This document shows, piece by piece, positions 45,884 to 57,130 of a stretch of 64,000 nt of DNA (the stretch's first letter is position 1; each line of letters begins with the position of its first letter). The stretch is taken from contig CAUJNA010003240.1 of assembly GCA_963377175.1 (NCBI GenBank), forward strand, positions 456,501-520,500, in the 5' to 3' direction. The stretch is from Effrenium voratum (Eukaryota > Sar > Dinophyceae > Suessiales > Symbiodiniaceae). A program made the translations under genes and the position numbers. The notes below the pieces were generated by a model. It worked only from the letters and a program-made list of their open reading frames with translations, ran no database searches and had not been told where the DNA came from.

Positions 45884-46000
45884 CTCCAGGGCGTCGTAGT
45901 GAACCCGACCTCCATAAAGGAGGCGCACCGGTTGGCCGTCCCCAAAGGAGGCGATCCGGGCGAATCCGCCCGACCTTCGTTCGAAGATGTCGATGCGCAC
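45884..46000 (-). CDS. Exon, OTU C-terminal part with catalytic His
   Basis: Exactly 39 codons, acceptor AGCCAG|, donor [32 protein letters not shown] then [16 protein letters not shown]. The V-HYD motif carries the OTU catalytic histidine. Confidence 0.85.
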
Positions 46001-49000
46001 CTGGCTGTCACCCCCCCCCCAGTAACATCAATCCTTCACGACACTTGGGGCATGAAACCCTTTCGCAGGCATCTATGCGTGAACTTCTTTTCCCATGCAA
46101 AAGCCAAGAACACTGGCTTGACAGCCGCAAAGCACCTCTCCAAATCGGTACCATGAAGGAAACCACGCTCTTTGCGGGAGGGCCAGCACCACACTTTTTG
46201 CCGGAGGGGCAGCGCAAGCTTTCCCCGCGCCACAAAAAAAGGCGGTATATTCACATTGCTTGGCAAAGCCGTGTATTAGAATGCAAGCATCCGTTCGTGT
46301 CAAGAAAGGCAGGACCCTGCGTACAAGCAAATCCAGCCAAGATAAAGCCCTTTGGCGAAAGCGGCAATACTTGATCGGGCCATCAAAGCTCATTGCCTTG
46401 CAGGAAAACACTAATCAAGTGATGCGGTGCGCACCTATTTGTTGCAAGGGCATGATCAACAAAAGGAGGGGGGGCTTTTGTTGATTGCAGTACTCGCTTT
46501 GTTCAACTAGTTCTGATGTGTTTGTTCCTGTTCTTTTTCTTAAAATCATTATTTGGCTTTGGGTGGTGGGAACTGGGCCAAAGGCGCAAATGCCTAGGTG
46601 TCCCTTCTGCTGGCTGGTGACAAATTGGCCTTTAAAGGACACCTAAAACAAAAGAGCCCAGTGACCATCACTCTTGGGGTTGATTCCCCATCGTGCTCAA
46701 CCATCATTCATCTCAAAACCTTGCTGGTTTTCCTGGTCTTTGTCAAGGCCCAAAATTGGGTATTTGTGTGACTTCCCCTGCCACACGAGTTCCCCCGACG
46801 CGCGTCGCCTTCCTCAGCTGAGCGCAAAGAGCCAACTCCATGGCGCCACCCCATCGGCTGCCGTCGCGCATGGAGCGCGCATAGCTCTGCACGTCCTCCC
46901 CGGTGTCCCACAAGACCCAGTCCTCGGATTGCGCTTCTTCATTTGCTTCTCCAGAAGGTGGTTTTTCAAAAGGAACCAAAAGGGAACACGCCATATCTCT
47001 TGAAGGGGCTGGCTATTTACCAAAGTGGCTTATAACCTTGGTTATAACCGACCCACTTTGAAGATCTAGAGCCATGGTAAGTGTCTTTGTGGTTGGTACC
47101 CTTTCCCGGCTGCCCAGTGACACTGTTGGAAAAAGGGCAAGCAGGGAACCAATTTAAACAAGGGGCATTTCAACATGCTCAGCAAGGAGTTTGTCCAACT
47201 TTGGTTGGTACCCGATGCTTTTTGTCGACTCCTGGAAGACACCTGGAAACAACATGTTCATGGGTCCTGGTTGCCTTTTTCGGGCTGCAAACAAAACGAA
47301 ATATAGAGCCACCTGCCCTGCATGTGAAGGTCTCCATGGCCGCAAACCTGCGGCTTCCTAGGCCGCAAGATTCGTTGTAATTTCACGCCGGAAGGAGCCG
47401 CTGCACATGCCCGGTGATGCAAGTCGTATCATGTCGTAGTCCAGCGCATGCTCTAAATGTAGCTAAATGTGACTTATGTTTCGAACGCCTCTACTTAGAG
47501 TGACTTGAGAAGCTGGGTCGATCATGCAGGGTGTGAGATTTTGCTGGCAAGTTTGGAAGCCACTGCGCACCGAGTATGCACTGAGTGCACCGAGCACGCT
47601 CCGAGAGTACTCAGTACACACCGAGTGCGCAACGAGTACGCACCGAGTATGCACTGATGCACCCAGCACGCTGCAAGTGCACTGAGCTCGCCCCAAGTGC
47701 ACTAAGTACGCGCCGAGCATGCACCCTGGCAGTCACGTTTTCCCATCGCACTGTTTCTTTCTTACGTCCTGTTTTCCCTGCGGGGCTAAGGCCGAACACA
47801 TGTTAGCATGGAATGCGCGAGCACACTTGTCTCTTGTCGCCACCCCAGTTCGCACCCTGCGTCCCCAGCCTTGCCCCTATCCCCCGTCCCAGTTCTGCGA
47901 GGTGCGCAAATTGGATTCCCGGCCAGCTCTGCCTTGGGATTGGCCGCGATGAAGTCTGCCAGCTTTGCCCGCAAAGCGGCAGCACCCGATCCACCCAGGC
48001 CGTAGTTCAGGGAGTGGAAAAGGCCTCGGGCTGACAGTCCAGCAGGGTCCTTCCCGCAAGGAGAAATAAAAGGACGACTCAAAAGCAAATGAACTAGTTT
48101 TCCCCACCCGGCAGGCTTGTGTTGTTAGGTTCAGGTGACATCCGGTTGAGCTGATAATTAATCCACCCTCGCCGCCCATCAGCTGTGACAAAGGCTATTT
48201 CGACAGCTGTGACAAATAAGAACTAAGCAATGCAGTGCTGACCCCTAAGCAATGACAACCTCTGACTCAGCTGTTTCCACAATCGCGCTTCCAGGCTTCT
48301 GATGCTTTGTTTGTTTCCAGTATTGTGCGCAACCTGAACCCCCTCATTTCATTCCAAGCGGCAAGAGCCATCCCCAGGCTGCGAAACCACCCGCGCCGCC
48401 CGGGAGCTGAAGGTTTCGGTTTCCTGAGCCGACTTGGTGTCCTTGGCCTCCTTCTGGTAGTTCCTTGCTGAATGGCAACCGTGCCATGGTTGTGACATAT
48501 ATGGCCCTGTTGGCCCTCCGATGACTAATGACTTTCAAAGGAGCTCATAGGACACTTTGCACCTTCCGCTGGGAAGTTGGGATGAGCAAAAGGGTTCATT
48601 CTGAGCTGGCTGCTGATCAACAAGCTCATTACCGGCCAAGCGTGTCAAGTCGACAAGCAATGGCAAGCTCTGATGGCACGAAACCAGAAACGCTGCATGG
48701 CCTGCCAAGATCCGCCAAGGCTCTCGAAGGCGTCCTTGTGGTCGTCCCGGGGCTTCTTGAAATGAGGGCAGTTGTCGGTGGCGTGGGGCCCGTCACACTT
48801 GTCACAGGGCCCCGTTGCCTCGCTTGGGACATGGGCACGGCACATGGTGAATGAGAAACATCCAAAGAAGAACACATCACGAGGTTGTTCGAAACGAGGA
48901 GAAGCATAATATGTTTCGGAATCTGTCAGGAGACACTGCTATAAGAAGGGAAAGTACTGACTGGCATAAGGATGATTGCGAACAACTCAGCATTGTGCCT

Positions 49001-49970
49001 TTCGTCCCCTGACCTATATAGCTACGGCATACCCTCAGCTGCGGCTTGCACTGGCACTTTTCACATGAGGGCCACGCTTGGTGGAATTTGGATCTTTGTA
49101 ATCCTTCACGCTTCCATGCTGACAGCAAGCAACCACTGACTGACTCTGCAAGGTGTGGTTTTTAGTCAGCAGCAACTGCAAACACACTGTTATTACTAAG
49201 TTAGTACCATTGCGCAAGCTCAGATGATGCATTTATCCGATCCAAAGTCAGTTCGGACCAATCATGTGCGGGTTTCCCGTCTCCAACAGGGAAGCACCTA
49301 ACCTCCTCCCTGCTATTTTAATGGGAAGATGTGTGTTCCTCGCCTTCGCCGGCGCCGTTGCCTTGGCTGGAACCAGCGCCGCCAGCAGTGCTCGCTGTGG
49401 CTCTGCGACCGTCTCCCTAGGGGGAAGGCCAGTGGAGGTCTCCAAGCGACGCTCGGCAGCGCCACGAACCACTTTGGCCTCCGTTTCAAGGCGCGCCTTC
49501 TTAAGCTCTTCTTCAAGCCGTTCCTTTTCCAGACGCTCTTCAAGAAGATTCTGCTGACGCTCTTTATCAAGTCGCTCCTTTTCAAGGAGCTCCTTGTCAA
49601 GCCGTTCCTTCTCAAGACGCTCCTTTTCAACACGTTCCTTTTCAAGACGCTCCTCCTCAAGACGCTCTTTTTCGAGACGCTCCTTTTCAAGATGCTCCTG
49701 CTCAAGACGCTCCTTTTCGAGACGCTCCTTTTCGAGGCGCTCTTTCTCCAACTGCTCTTTGCGGAGTCTCTCCTTCTCGAGCCTGTCCGCGTCTGCCCCA
49801 GGGTCCAAGTAAAAGGTGAGTGAATACTTGACCGACTTCTGGGCTGTGATCAACGCAGACGGAACCTCCTCTGCAGCCAATCGCTGGCCGTTTACGGCCA
49901 CGATCCGCCAGCCCCGGTGAATCTTGCTGATGTCGCTGCTGGTGACGACGTTGCCAAACTTCCCACCCAC
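45884..49970 (-). CDS. Gene model: OTU-domain cysteine protease with zinc-knuckle-like and PDZ/coiled-coil exons
   Basis: OTU proteases remove ubiquitin or ubiquitin-like chains. Four minus exons rebuild the whole domain: [16 protein letters not shown] (catalytic Cys), [65 protein letters not shown] and [12 protein letters not shown] (catalytic His). Every junction is in phase: 48363 to 48024 (T|GC), 47908 to 46933 (T|CG), 46809 to 46000. Upstream exon 48713-48822 has the [20 protein letters not shown] element often found next to OTU in dinoflagellates. The PDZ/coiled-coil exon (49345-49970) precedes it on the same strand; its membership in this gene is inferred only from order. The coiled coil may mediate oligomerisation. 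Confidence 0.8.
46809..46933 (-). CDS. Exon, OTU middle part
   Basis: 125 nt, acceptor AAGAAG|, GC donor (GGAAG|GCGACG). [39 protein letters not shown]. Matches the W--Y---M---GWGG-IE--A-A dinoflagellate OTU segment. Confidence 0.85.
47575..47735. repeat. GAGTGCACC / GAGTACGC imperfect tandem repeat
   Basis: About 160 bp of roughly 10-11-bp units around GCACCGAGTACGC. Within an OTU intron. Confidence 0.7.
47908..48024 (-). CDS. Exon, OTU N-terminal part (LFHSLNYGL)
   Basis: 117 nt, acceptor CCCGAG|GC, donor ATTT|GCGCAC (GC). Starts with the last two bases of the catalytic Cys codon, then [20 protein letters not shown] and [18 protein letters not shown]. Confidence 0.85.
48363..48450 (-). 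CDS. Exon, OTU catalytic-loop exon (PGDGS|C)
   Basis: Frame [20 protein letters not shown] then [11 protein letters not shown], ending TCTT|GCCGCT. The final T plus GC from 48024 makes the catalytic Cys codon. 5' border approximate. Confidence 0.75.
48713..48822 (-). CDS. Exon, CX2C zinc-knuckle-like element
   Basis: Acceptor CCCAAG|. [35 protein letters not shown]. Spacing C-x2-C-x4-H-x4-C-x-H gives likely zinc ligands. The 3' end is uncertain. Confidence 0.7.
49345..49970 (-). CDS. Exon, PDZ-like segment plus (LEKER)n coiled coil
   Basis: Acceptor CGCGCAG|, probable GC donor near 49345. Begins [40 protein letters not shown]: the I--GW-I--VNG core of a PDZ domain's second half. Then [20 protein letters not shown] and about 20 pentapeptide (L-E-K-E-R) copies, a single long charged helix, then [20 protein letters not shown]. 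Strong GC3 in the PDZ part. The first half of the PDZ domain should be in an earlier exon. The minus ORF upstream to 50243 looks intronic. Confidence 0.75.
49500..49790. repeat. 15-bp coding minisatellite (LEKER array)
   Basis: Plus-strand units CGCTCCTTTTCAAGA and variants, about 20 copies, each encoding LEKER-type pentapeptides on the minus strand. Confidence 0.9.
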
Positions 49971-50299
49971 CTGCGCGGGCATGGCTGCAGCATGCATCTC
50001 TGCGCTCATGTGGGCATGGGCCTTGTGAACAGCCAAAGTGCGAAACTGTGCGATGCATGGCAAGAACCAGCCCAAGGCAATCACCTCAAGCAGACACGTG
50101 CACGTGCCCATGCGCGCCTTGAAAGCTGCCACACATTGCCCGCGCATCTCCACCACCTTTTCTTCCGCAATCTGTGCCAGTGAGTGTGTCAGCCGTGGCC
50201 GTGCTACGATGGCCTGGCAATGACGACCACGTTTCGTGACCATTCACCACTGGAACAAACACTGCGAGCATGCCAATCATCTAGCCTCTAACAAAATCC

Positions 50300-51420
50300 A
50301 AACACATAACTTGCACGCCAGCTTTAAGCCCGCCTGGCCCACCAGGCCAGTGAGCGACCGGTCCCGGCTCATGGTGGCACATGGGGGGAAAGGGTGGCAC
50401 TGAGGCAATCTCAGGCTCTCCGTTCGGTGAAGTTGCTTGTCAGAAGTTTTCTGCGACATCTTCGGTGCCCGTTGGCGGCAAGGTCCCAAATTGGCTTGCA
50501 ACTTGCAACAGCTCTGCATCTGTCTGCGACAATGTGTCGATTACTACGCGCACATTGTTTCTAGTCAGGGTGGCACTGCTGGTAGGATCTGGGGATATTG
50601 CTGATCAGCCCCCTCAGCGTTCTAACTATGCTGAATGCATGTCTCCCCTTGTCCCTTACATAACTGGGGGTAGCAGGCCCGACTTAGTGCACACCAATTT
50701 CACCATGAGATGGCCGCCTGAATCCGGCAGCTGACTCTTGGGACTTTCTTGCGGACGTTGAAGGCTTGAGCAAAAGCACTGCCTGGTGCCTCTAGCGGCT
50801 GCGTGGGGGCAGCTGCAGGTCATGCATCCAAAATGTTGTCTAGGTTCTCTGCAGCACGGTGCGCACAAATAGGCACATCCCCAATCCAAATCACCGCTCC
50901 ACACACTGAAGGCCTTGATATCAAACAAGCAACCAACGTCACCGCAGCAACTTGGCCAAAGCAACAGCATTCTACAGCTCATGCGTGTTTAGTGTTTTCA
51001 TATCCCATTACAGTATCGTCCCACTGCCCATGGTTCAAGGATCCAAGGCCGGCATACAATGTGCACGCACCCGCATGAAATGAGAATCACAACCCCAAAT
51101 TAGCATCTCATCCGCAGCAAGCTTCCCATCCACAACCGCAGCCCGAGAGACTAAACATGTGCTACCAGCTGCAAACAATTGCCAGGGCCCCAGTTTTTGG
51201 TGAGGGTCAAGGCTACCGACTGTTGCCGCGAATGAAGCCAAATCATATCAAATCAGCATGTTTCCGTCTATGCAATTATATAGCTGCAAACTGTCTCACT
51301 CGGCATGTGCTGATCCAGCCATTTCCCAGGGCTCTAGCTGTGACGCAACACCACTGGCGTCTTGGGGTGTGAGGCTAACTTCTGGAAAACCCTGCCAAGC
51401 TCGAGCCTTGAGCCTTGCAC
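50300..51420. other. Intergenic or intronic stretch, no coding signal
   Basis: No GC3-rich frame with splice borders is visible on either strand between the PDZ/coil exon and the Pro-rich exon. The longest ORFs are under 120 codons and not protein-like. Confidence 0.5.
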
Positions 51421-51598
51421 ATGCGATGTCCGGCCATCCGAGTGGCCAGTTGCTTGGCGGCGCGTACCCGTACTCCGGGGGCGGGTAGCTCGGCGGAGGC
51501 CCCGCAGGTGCGGAGCCCGGCCCGGGGGGTCCGGGGGGTCCGGGGGGTCCGGGGGGTCCGGGGGGCGGCGCCGAGGACTTGGAGAAGTGCCGAGGGTC
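51421..51598 (-). CDS. Exon, PPGPPG-rich
   Basis: Acceptor TGCCAG|, donor GCAT|GTGCAA. DPRHFSKSSAPPPG, four GPP units encoded by a perfect 9-bp GGGGGGTCC repeat, then APAGPPPSYPPPEYGYAPPS and NWPLGWPDIA. Confidence 0.7.
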
Positions 51599-54500
51599 CT
51601 GGCAAGCCGGCGAGATCTGGTCAAATGGTGTCAGATCTGGAACAATCGGTCACTACCGTAGCGTTGGCTGTAAGATGGTGAAGGGTTGTTCCGGGTGTTT
51701 CAGGTAAGCTTCGAGGGGGATAAGTGCCTTGTCTGGCTCAGTGGGCTTTGCTGCTTCCTTGGGAAATGTTGGGAAAGAGAATGCGCTGGCAGTGCATCTG
51801 CTCTTGGCCGAAGTATTTCAGGGTTGAACACCGACTGTGGCGACCCATTTGTTGAGCAACTTTGCAAAGGAGAGACAAGAACCAAACATGAAATAGTATT
51901 GACAAATGATGACACGCCGGCTTGTTCGCCGCAACAAGCGCCTATACGGAGTACCTACGCAGACTTATTCTTGGCGCTGCTCTCAAGCTTGCGTAAGGCA
52001 AAGCATGCTTACTCCAACCTGCCTGCTCAGGACTTCTTGAACAGCCCCCGCGGCCTGCCTACCTGATGATTTTGCCTCACCAGAATTGCCTATGCGATGC
52101 CTCTGCGGCATAAGGGAGTTTACCCTCGAATGCCAAGCAAACACAAAGCAAAAGCAAAGAAACTCTGCTAACACGAGGTCGGAATGGCTCGCCATATGTT
52201 GCTATGAAGTGCAGCTAGGGCTCAAAGCCTTTGGACGGCAGAATGAAACGGTGCAACATGTGGACCCTCAACATGAAGTTGACATCTGCTCACATGCTTG
52301 CCACATGCCCAACTCCCCTGTGTTCTGCTCCTCCGAGGGTGGCGCTGCGGACCCCGGCGTTGGCACCGGTGCTGCCGGCGCAGGCGCTGGCATCGGTGCT
52401 GGCGCTGCAAAGGGCGGGGGTCCCAAAGGTGGAGGGCCTGCAGGGCCTGGGGGTGCATAGTGCTGCCTATATGCCGCCCACGCGTCTGGGTAGTAGCCCG
52501 GGTAGCCCGGGTAGTGGCTTTGTGGCGGAGGGTGTATTGGATGGGGGCCGGGAGGCGGCCCTGGGTGTGCATGGGGCGGTGCACCTGGTGGCGGCGCCCC
52601 TGGTGGCGGTGCCCCTGGCGCTGGCAAATGGCCTGGATGGCCATGGCTTGGCGGGTGGGCATGGCCAGGGTATGCTGGGTATCCCGGCGGTGGCCCAGGA
52701 TCCTGCACAAATGGATGCAAATGGGCAACATGTGTCTCGTTTGACGCCACTTTGTTCAGTGTCTGACTGACAGGCTATTATTCATTGCTGCATTGCCATT
52801 GCTTGTCGCTGAGGAACTGAGCCCTGCCTGCCACGCCTGGCCGAAGCCCGGTGGCGGCGCCAAGCCTGGCGCTGGCCCTGACGACGGCGGCGCCGTCCAG
52901 GCAGGCGGCGGCTCGCTCCAGGGCGGCGGCTCTTCCGGCTTCCACGGCTGCGACTCTCCGGCCACCTCCTCCCTGGGATCCTCCTTAGACTCCTTTGGGG
53001 CACTGCGACCCCGACTGGTCTTCTTAGCCTTCTTCTTCTCCTTCTTCTTGTCCTTCTTCCTGAGATGCACAAGGCACCACACACCTACACTGTAGGTTCG
53101 TCCTACTGAGGGTCTCGTCAGAACGCTATTCACAGCAACTCAGACTTGTCCAAACCTGGCCTCCCAGTGTGCCACCGTTTTTCTGCTCCACACAAAAGGG
53201 GGCGCAAATAAGCAAGTTCGCAAGTTCAGGGAAGACACCTAAATCGCAACCTGCACTGTCAGCCCTTTTTTCAAACACCTTGCATGTGCCGATTCAGGAA
53301 CATGCAAGGTTAATAATTTTCATAGCCAACTGAGCTCTCTCTCTCTCTCTCTTGCGTGCGGTGGCGTGGCGTGATTGACACGCAAGTCCGCCCACCAAAG
53401 AACGAACTAGGCAGCAATTGCCAAATCTAGGCTTCACAAAGGATGAATAGTTTGCATCGCATGGCTTCTGCTTTGCCTGAGGCTTGCCCAGCATCGTGTT
53501 CCAGCTTCTGACAAGAACCAGTTCATCTGACAAGAACTATTGGGCGACAGGCAGCTTTTCCGACAGGCATGAGCTTCATTCAGTGCAGAGAAACTGCGGG
53601 ATGCAGCTGTCAAGCGGCTCGTGCATCGAAGGTGATCACCCAACCATCCAACCCGAATCAGCCCAAGACTGACCTGACCGACGGTGTTGTTTTAAAATTT
53701 TAGCCCGGCGTCTTCCGGGATCGTGATCGCGAGGCCGAGGCGGAGCGGTTCGGCTTCTTCCGCTCCAACTCCTCCTGGTAAGCTGCCTGGCCGTGACTGA
53801 CAACACCTACCTTGGTGTTGGTAGAAGCCAATAAGTTCAAGCACAAAGCCACCAGGGAGCCCTCTGACTCCGGTTGAGGCCATATACTGGCCATCCACCT
53901 ACAGGACCTCAACATGTTCAAACATGACAAACGTCCGGCCATGTCAAAGCGAATCGATTCAACCTGCTGCCTTCACTCAGCAAATGGCTTCGAAAAAGCG
54001 CACAAAGAAGGTACGTTGGGCCATAGCCAACCCTACACACCAACCGGAGCAACTCAAATCGGTGAGCAGGCTCAAGCACGACAGCCGACCGAACAGGGCA
54101 AGAAATGCCCTTGGGGCCCTTGCACGTTGCTTGCCCAAATTTGCCCTTGCGCTGGCCAAGGCGCCTCCAGGAGCTTCAGGTGGGCGGAGCAGCGGCTGAA
54201 GAGCGACACGTCCTTGGTGCTCGCCTCTTTGAACTCCGCAAGGTCCCGCACGAACTTCTCGTTCTCCGCGGTCCTGGGCCGAGCTCCGTAAGATTTGGGG
54301 CTGCAAAGGAAGCAAGGCAAGGACGCCAAGCCAACTTTCTACCCAGTTTTGACAACCTTGCGAAACACCTGGGGTTGGCATGTCCAACTTGGACGTGCCT
54401 GAGGATCCTCCTTTCCAAATGCAGAGCAGGAAGTAGAGGCCTGCTGGGTCAAGGGAAGCTAATTGCGGTGGGCCAACTCATCGCGACCAACTGAGTTGAA

Positions 54501-54668
54501 GCCCCCCACACACACACACACACAACACACACACACACACACCCACCCACCCACCCACCCACACACACCCACACACACACACACCACCCCACCCACCACA
54601 CACACCACACCCACCCACCCACCACACCCACACACACCCACACACCCACACACCCACACCCACCCACA

Positions 54669-54724
<56 letters not shown>

Positions 54725-54988
54725 CACAAACACACAACACACAAAACACACAAAACCACACAAAAACACACACCCACACAACACACACACACAACACACA
54801 CACACACACACACACAACACACACAACAACACACACAACACACACAACAACACACACAACACAACACACACAACACACACAACACACACACACACACACA
54901 CACACAACACAACACAACACACACAACACACACACAACACACACACACACACACACACACAACACACACAACAACACACAACACACAC

Positions 54989-55025
<37 letters not shown>

Positions 55026-57130
55026 CACACACACACACACAACACACACACACATTCACCCCAAGTGCCTTTACCGTGGGCTGGGTAAGTGCACAGTCAC
55101 TCATTATGTCCCCATACGCCAGCACAAGGTTAAAGCTTAGCATTGCGTGAGAACACCGATGTGGAGATGCCTCTTTTGAAGCTTTAAGGAACATTTCTTT
55201 CATTAAGAACCAGCTGGAAAAGATGTTCGAATGTGTTTCCCTCTGGCTTCCCTTGAAACTTGCCCCAAGAAAGACACACCCTCCCGTCCGCGAACATGGA
55301 AAAGACGACCCGTATGGTCCCACTTGCGAAACCCGACGGCCTCTCCAAGGCACTTGCTCAGCACCACCACCCCGCCCTCGCTGCCGGGCAGTTCGCCATC
55401 GAAGGCGAGGCGGAACTCCAGCGCCTCCCCCAACTTGTCCGCCAACTTCCGTATCCGTCCTGATCCAGCCGTACGGCTCTATGGGTCCCTTGGGCTGGGA
55501 CAGGGGAAACCAACTAATGTGAACGTCCCTGTATGGATCCAAATGGGGGTCCTTAGGGGCTTTATCATGCTCCCCCCCCCCCCACCCTCCGCGTTTTTCT
55601 GGTCATGCTTTGACCTTCTTGATTTCAAGTTGGGATCGAAGCCTAAAATCACATGTTGCGCAGGCACCTTGCATCTTTTGCACCGAAAGCTGGCGGTCCA
55701 CCGAAAGAAGCCCAGCTTAAACCTTCCAAGCCAGCCACAAGCAAGAAGCTAGGCGATTGGGTGGCTGGCATTTGTGGATCGACAGTTCTGGCAAGGGTTG
55801 TGCACTCCGAACCTGTCACCTTTGGCCCATCCCCCCTTCACGCCAGCACCATGCCCTTTCCGCAGAACTGGCCTCTGGCCGCCAGCACCGCGTCCACACG
55901 GTCCTTCATCACGGCGTCTAGGCGCGCCATTTGCGCGTTCAGCGCTTTCACAGCCGCGCCCCCGCCCAAAGACTCCTCCACCGCCTTGGCTCTGCCCAGC
56001 TTGGCTCCCACGGGCGGGGGGTGACTAATGGTGACAACTGATTAGTAAACCGCCCCCCCCCTTCAAGGTTGACTGGTCCCTTCGGGGCAGTAGGACTTTA
56101 AAACGCAACAGCATATTTGTTGGGTTTTGAGCCCAAAAGGGCCCTGATTAATCGCGGGGGGCTTTCTGTTAATGAGGGGGGACTGGCCTCCAAGGGGGGT
56201 CCCCTTTGTGAGCTTGAAAACCTTGTCATGTTAAACAAATTGTAATAAGGAAAAATGCATTTCGGGGAAAGCAGTTCAATAGTGACTTAGTATTGGTGGG
56301 TTTAAGCACAGACTCAGCAAATACTAAGCAAGAAGGAAAGCACCTTTCTGGCAGGTTTTGTTGGCTTGGGGGCTGCAGAGGGATACCTTTAATCAGGGGG
56401 GGTTTTGGGGAGGGCTCAAAAATTATTGGGTAGGGTTTTCTTTGGAAATCTTGTTGGCCCTTTACTTTAGTGTTGGTTGGAACCTGGGGGGGAAAAGGGG
56501 AAACCTTGAATCGGGGGGGGTTTACTAATCGTCTCCTGACATTACCGGCTGGTGCAAGGGCAGGCGTTGGCTGTGGAAGCTGGGTGGGTTGGGGCTAGGA
56601 GTTGGCCAACTAGTAAATGACAAGCAGATTCAGCACTGGCGGCCCAGAGTCTAGCTAACGGAATCACATATCAAGGAATAAGATGTGCAAGCGGGCAGCA
56701 AGCGTGCTGAACTATACCGATCCTTTGTCCGTTTTGCAAGGCGAATGCCAAGTCTAATGCAAGATGGTTCTCTCGACGTGGAAAATTGAAGCTTGCTGCA
56801 AATGAAGCTTCAGGTTGGCCTGCTGCCTTGGCCAGGACTGAGCCTACGGGCCACGCAAAGCTCCAAGGATAGAAGCGGACCCCAAATCCACAACGTAGTT
56901 CAATTGAACCATTTTCGCTGAGCAAGATGGATCGCACTCAAAAAGCTCCTGGACAGCTTTCTCGACACCGCGGGGAGGTGAAGTGGGCAAGTGCTCGAGG
57001 TCCGAGCTGCATACTCAGACGCTTGGACGTTCAGTCTCTTGCACTCCTTGACGACCTTTGCCCGCAACTCCTCGCAAAGATGCCATGCCATTCCCGACAC
57101 CTCAACCCAAACCTCCCTCAACCCAAACCG
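51421..57130 (-). CDS. Gene model: RS/Lys-rich and Pro/Gly-rich protein, unknown function
   Basis: Minus exons in order: ~57035-57105 (helical), ~55838-56025, ~55290-55460, ~54175-54290, 53811-53898, ~53700-53776 (RKKPNRSASASRSRSRK), ~52790-53071 (KKDKKKEKKKAKKTSRGRSA), ~52310-52702 (GPPPGYPAYPGHAHPP, GYYPDAWAAYRQHYAPPG) and 51421-51598 (PPGPPGPPGPPGPG, PPSYPPPEYGYAPPSNWP). The RS and Lys blocks followed by long Pro/Gly-rich tails are typical of nuclear RNA-binding or splicing proteins, but I see no RRM, KH or zinc finger. That all exons form one gene is inferred from strand, order and compatible composition. The gene start near 57 kb was not found. Confidence 0.55.
52310..52702 (-). CDS. Exon, Pro/Gly/His-rich
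   Basis: Acceptor GTGCAG|. PGPPPGYPAYPGHAHPPSHG, PAPGAPPPGAPPPGAPP, HYPGYPGYYPDAWAAYRQHY, APPPSEEQNTGELG-type end. Low complexity but strong GC3 and open. 3' border approximate. Confidence 0.7.
52790..53071 (-). CDS. Exon, Lys-rich then Pro/Trp-rich
   Basis: Acceptor TCTCAG|. KKDKKKEKKKAKKTSRGRSA, KESKEDPREEVAGESQPWKP, PPWSEPPPAWTAPPSSGPAP, PPPGFGQAWQAGLSSSATSN. The basic N-terminal part fits a nuclear signal. 3' border unclear. Confidence 0.65.
53700..53776 (-). CDS. Exon, short RS segment
   Basis: EELERKKPNRSASASRSRSR K in a GC3-rich frame. It joins well in content to the KKDKKK exon. The intron separating it from 53811-53898 would be only about 25-35 nt, which is unusually short, so the border may be wrong. 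Confidence 0.5.
53811..53898 (-). CDS. Exon (VDGQYMASTGVRGLPGGFVL)
   Basis: 88 nt, acceptor CTGTAG|, consensus donor CAAG|GTAGGT. VDGQYMASTGVRGLPGGFVL ELIGFYQHQ. Clear exon, unknown fold. Confidence 0.65.
54175..54290 (-). CDS. Exon (KFVRDLAEFKEASTKDVSLF)
   Basis: GC3-rich frame TAENEKFVRDLAEFKEASTK, DVSLFSRCSAHLKLLEAPWP. Helical. Unknown. Confidence 0.55.
54507..55052. repeat. (CA)n / (CCCA)n / (ACACAAC)n tract, ~545 bp
   Basis: Pure CA, CCA and AACAC variants with no other sequence; it produces spurious 200- to 350-codon ORFs of Cys/Val or His/Thr on both strands. Confidence 0.95.
55290..55460 (-). CDS. Exon (LGEALEFRLAFDGELPGSEG)
   Basis: RIRKLADKLGEALEFRLAFD, GELPGSEGGVVVLSKCLGEA, VGFRKWDHTGRLFHVRGREG. 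Strong GC3, no stop. Not recognised. Confidence 0.6.
55838..56025 (-). CDS. Exon, Ala-rich helix (KALNAQMARLDAVMKDRVDA)
   Basis: VGAKLGRAKAVEESLGGGAA, VKALNAQMARLDAVMKDRVD, AVLAARGQFCGKGM. Helical. Strong GC3. Confidence 0.6.
56030..57000. other. G-rich, pyrimidine-poor stretch with no gene seen
   Basis: Several GGGGGG runs (56158, 56396, 56512 and others) and the recurring phrase TTAATCAGGGGGG. No GC3-rich frame. Presumed intron. Confidence 0.5.
57018..57105 (-). CDS. Exon, helical (CEELRAKVVKECKRLNVQAS)
   Basis: Acceptor GTTGAG|, donor TCTGA|GTATGC. VSGMAWHLCEELRAKVVKEC, KRLNVQASE. The most upstream minus-strand exon before the strand switch. Confidence 0.5.

Noticed and set aside
47908..48024. 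OTU domain with catalytic Cys replaced by Gly
   Set aside because: The apparent substitution disappears when the split codon T|GC across the intron is considered.
54449..55542. Minus- and plus-strand ORFs of 200-350 codons
   Set aside because: They are translations of the CA/GT tract (Cys/Val or His/Thr only) with no protein character.
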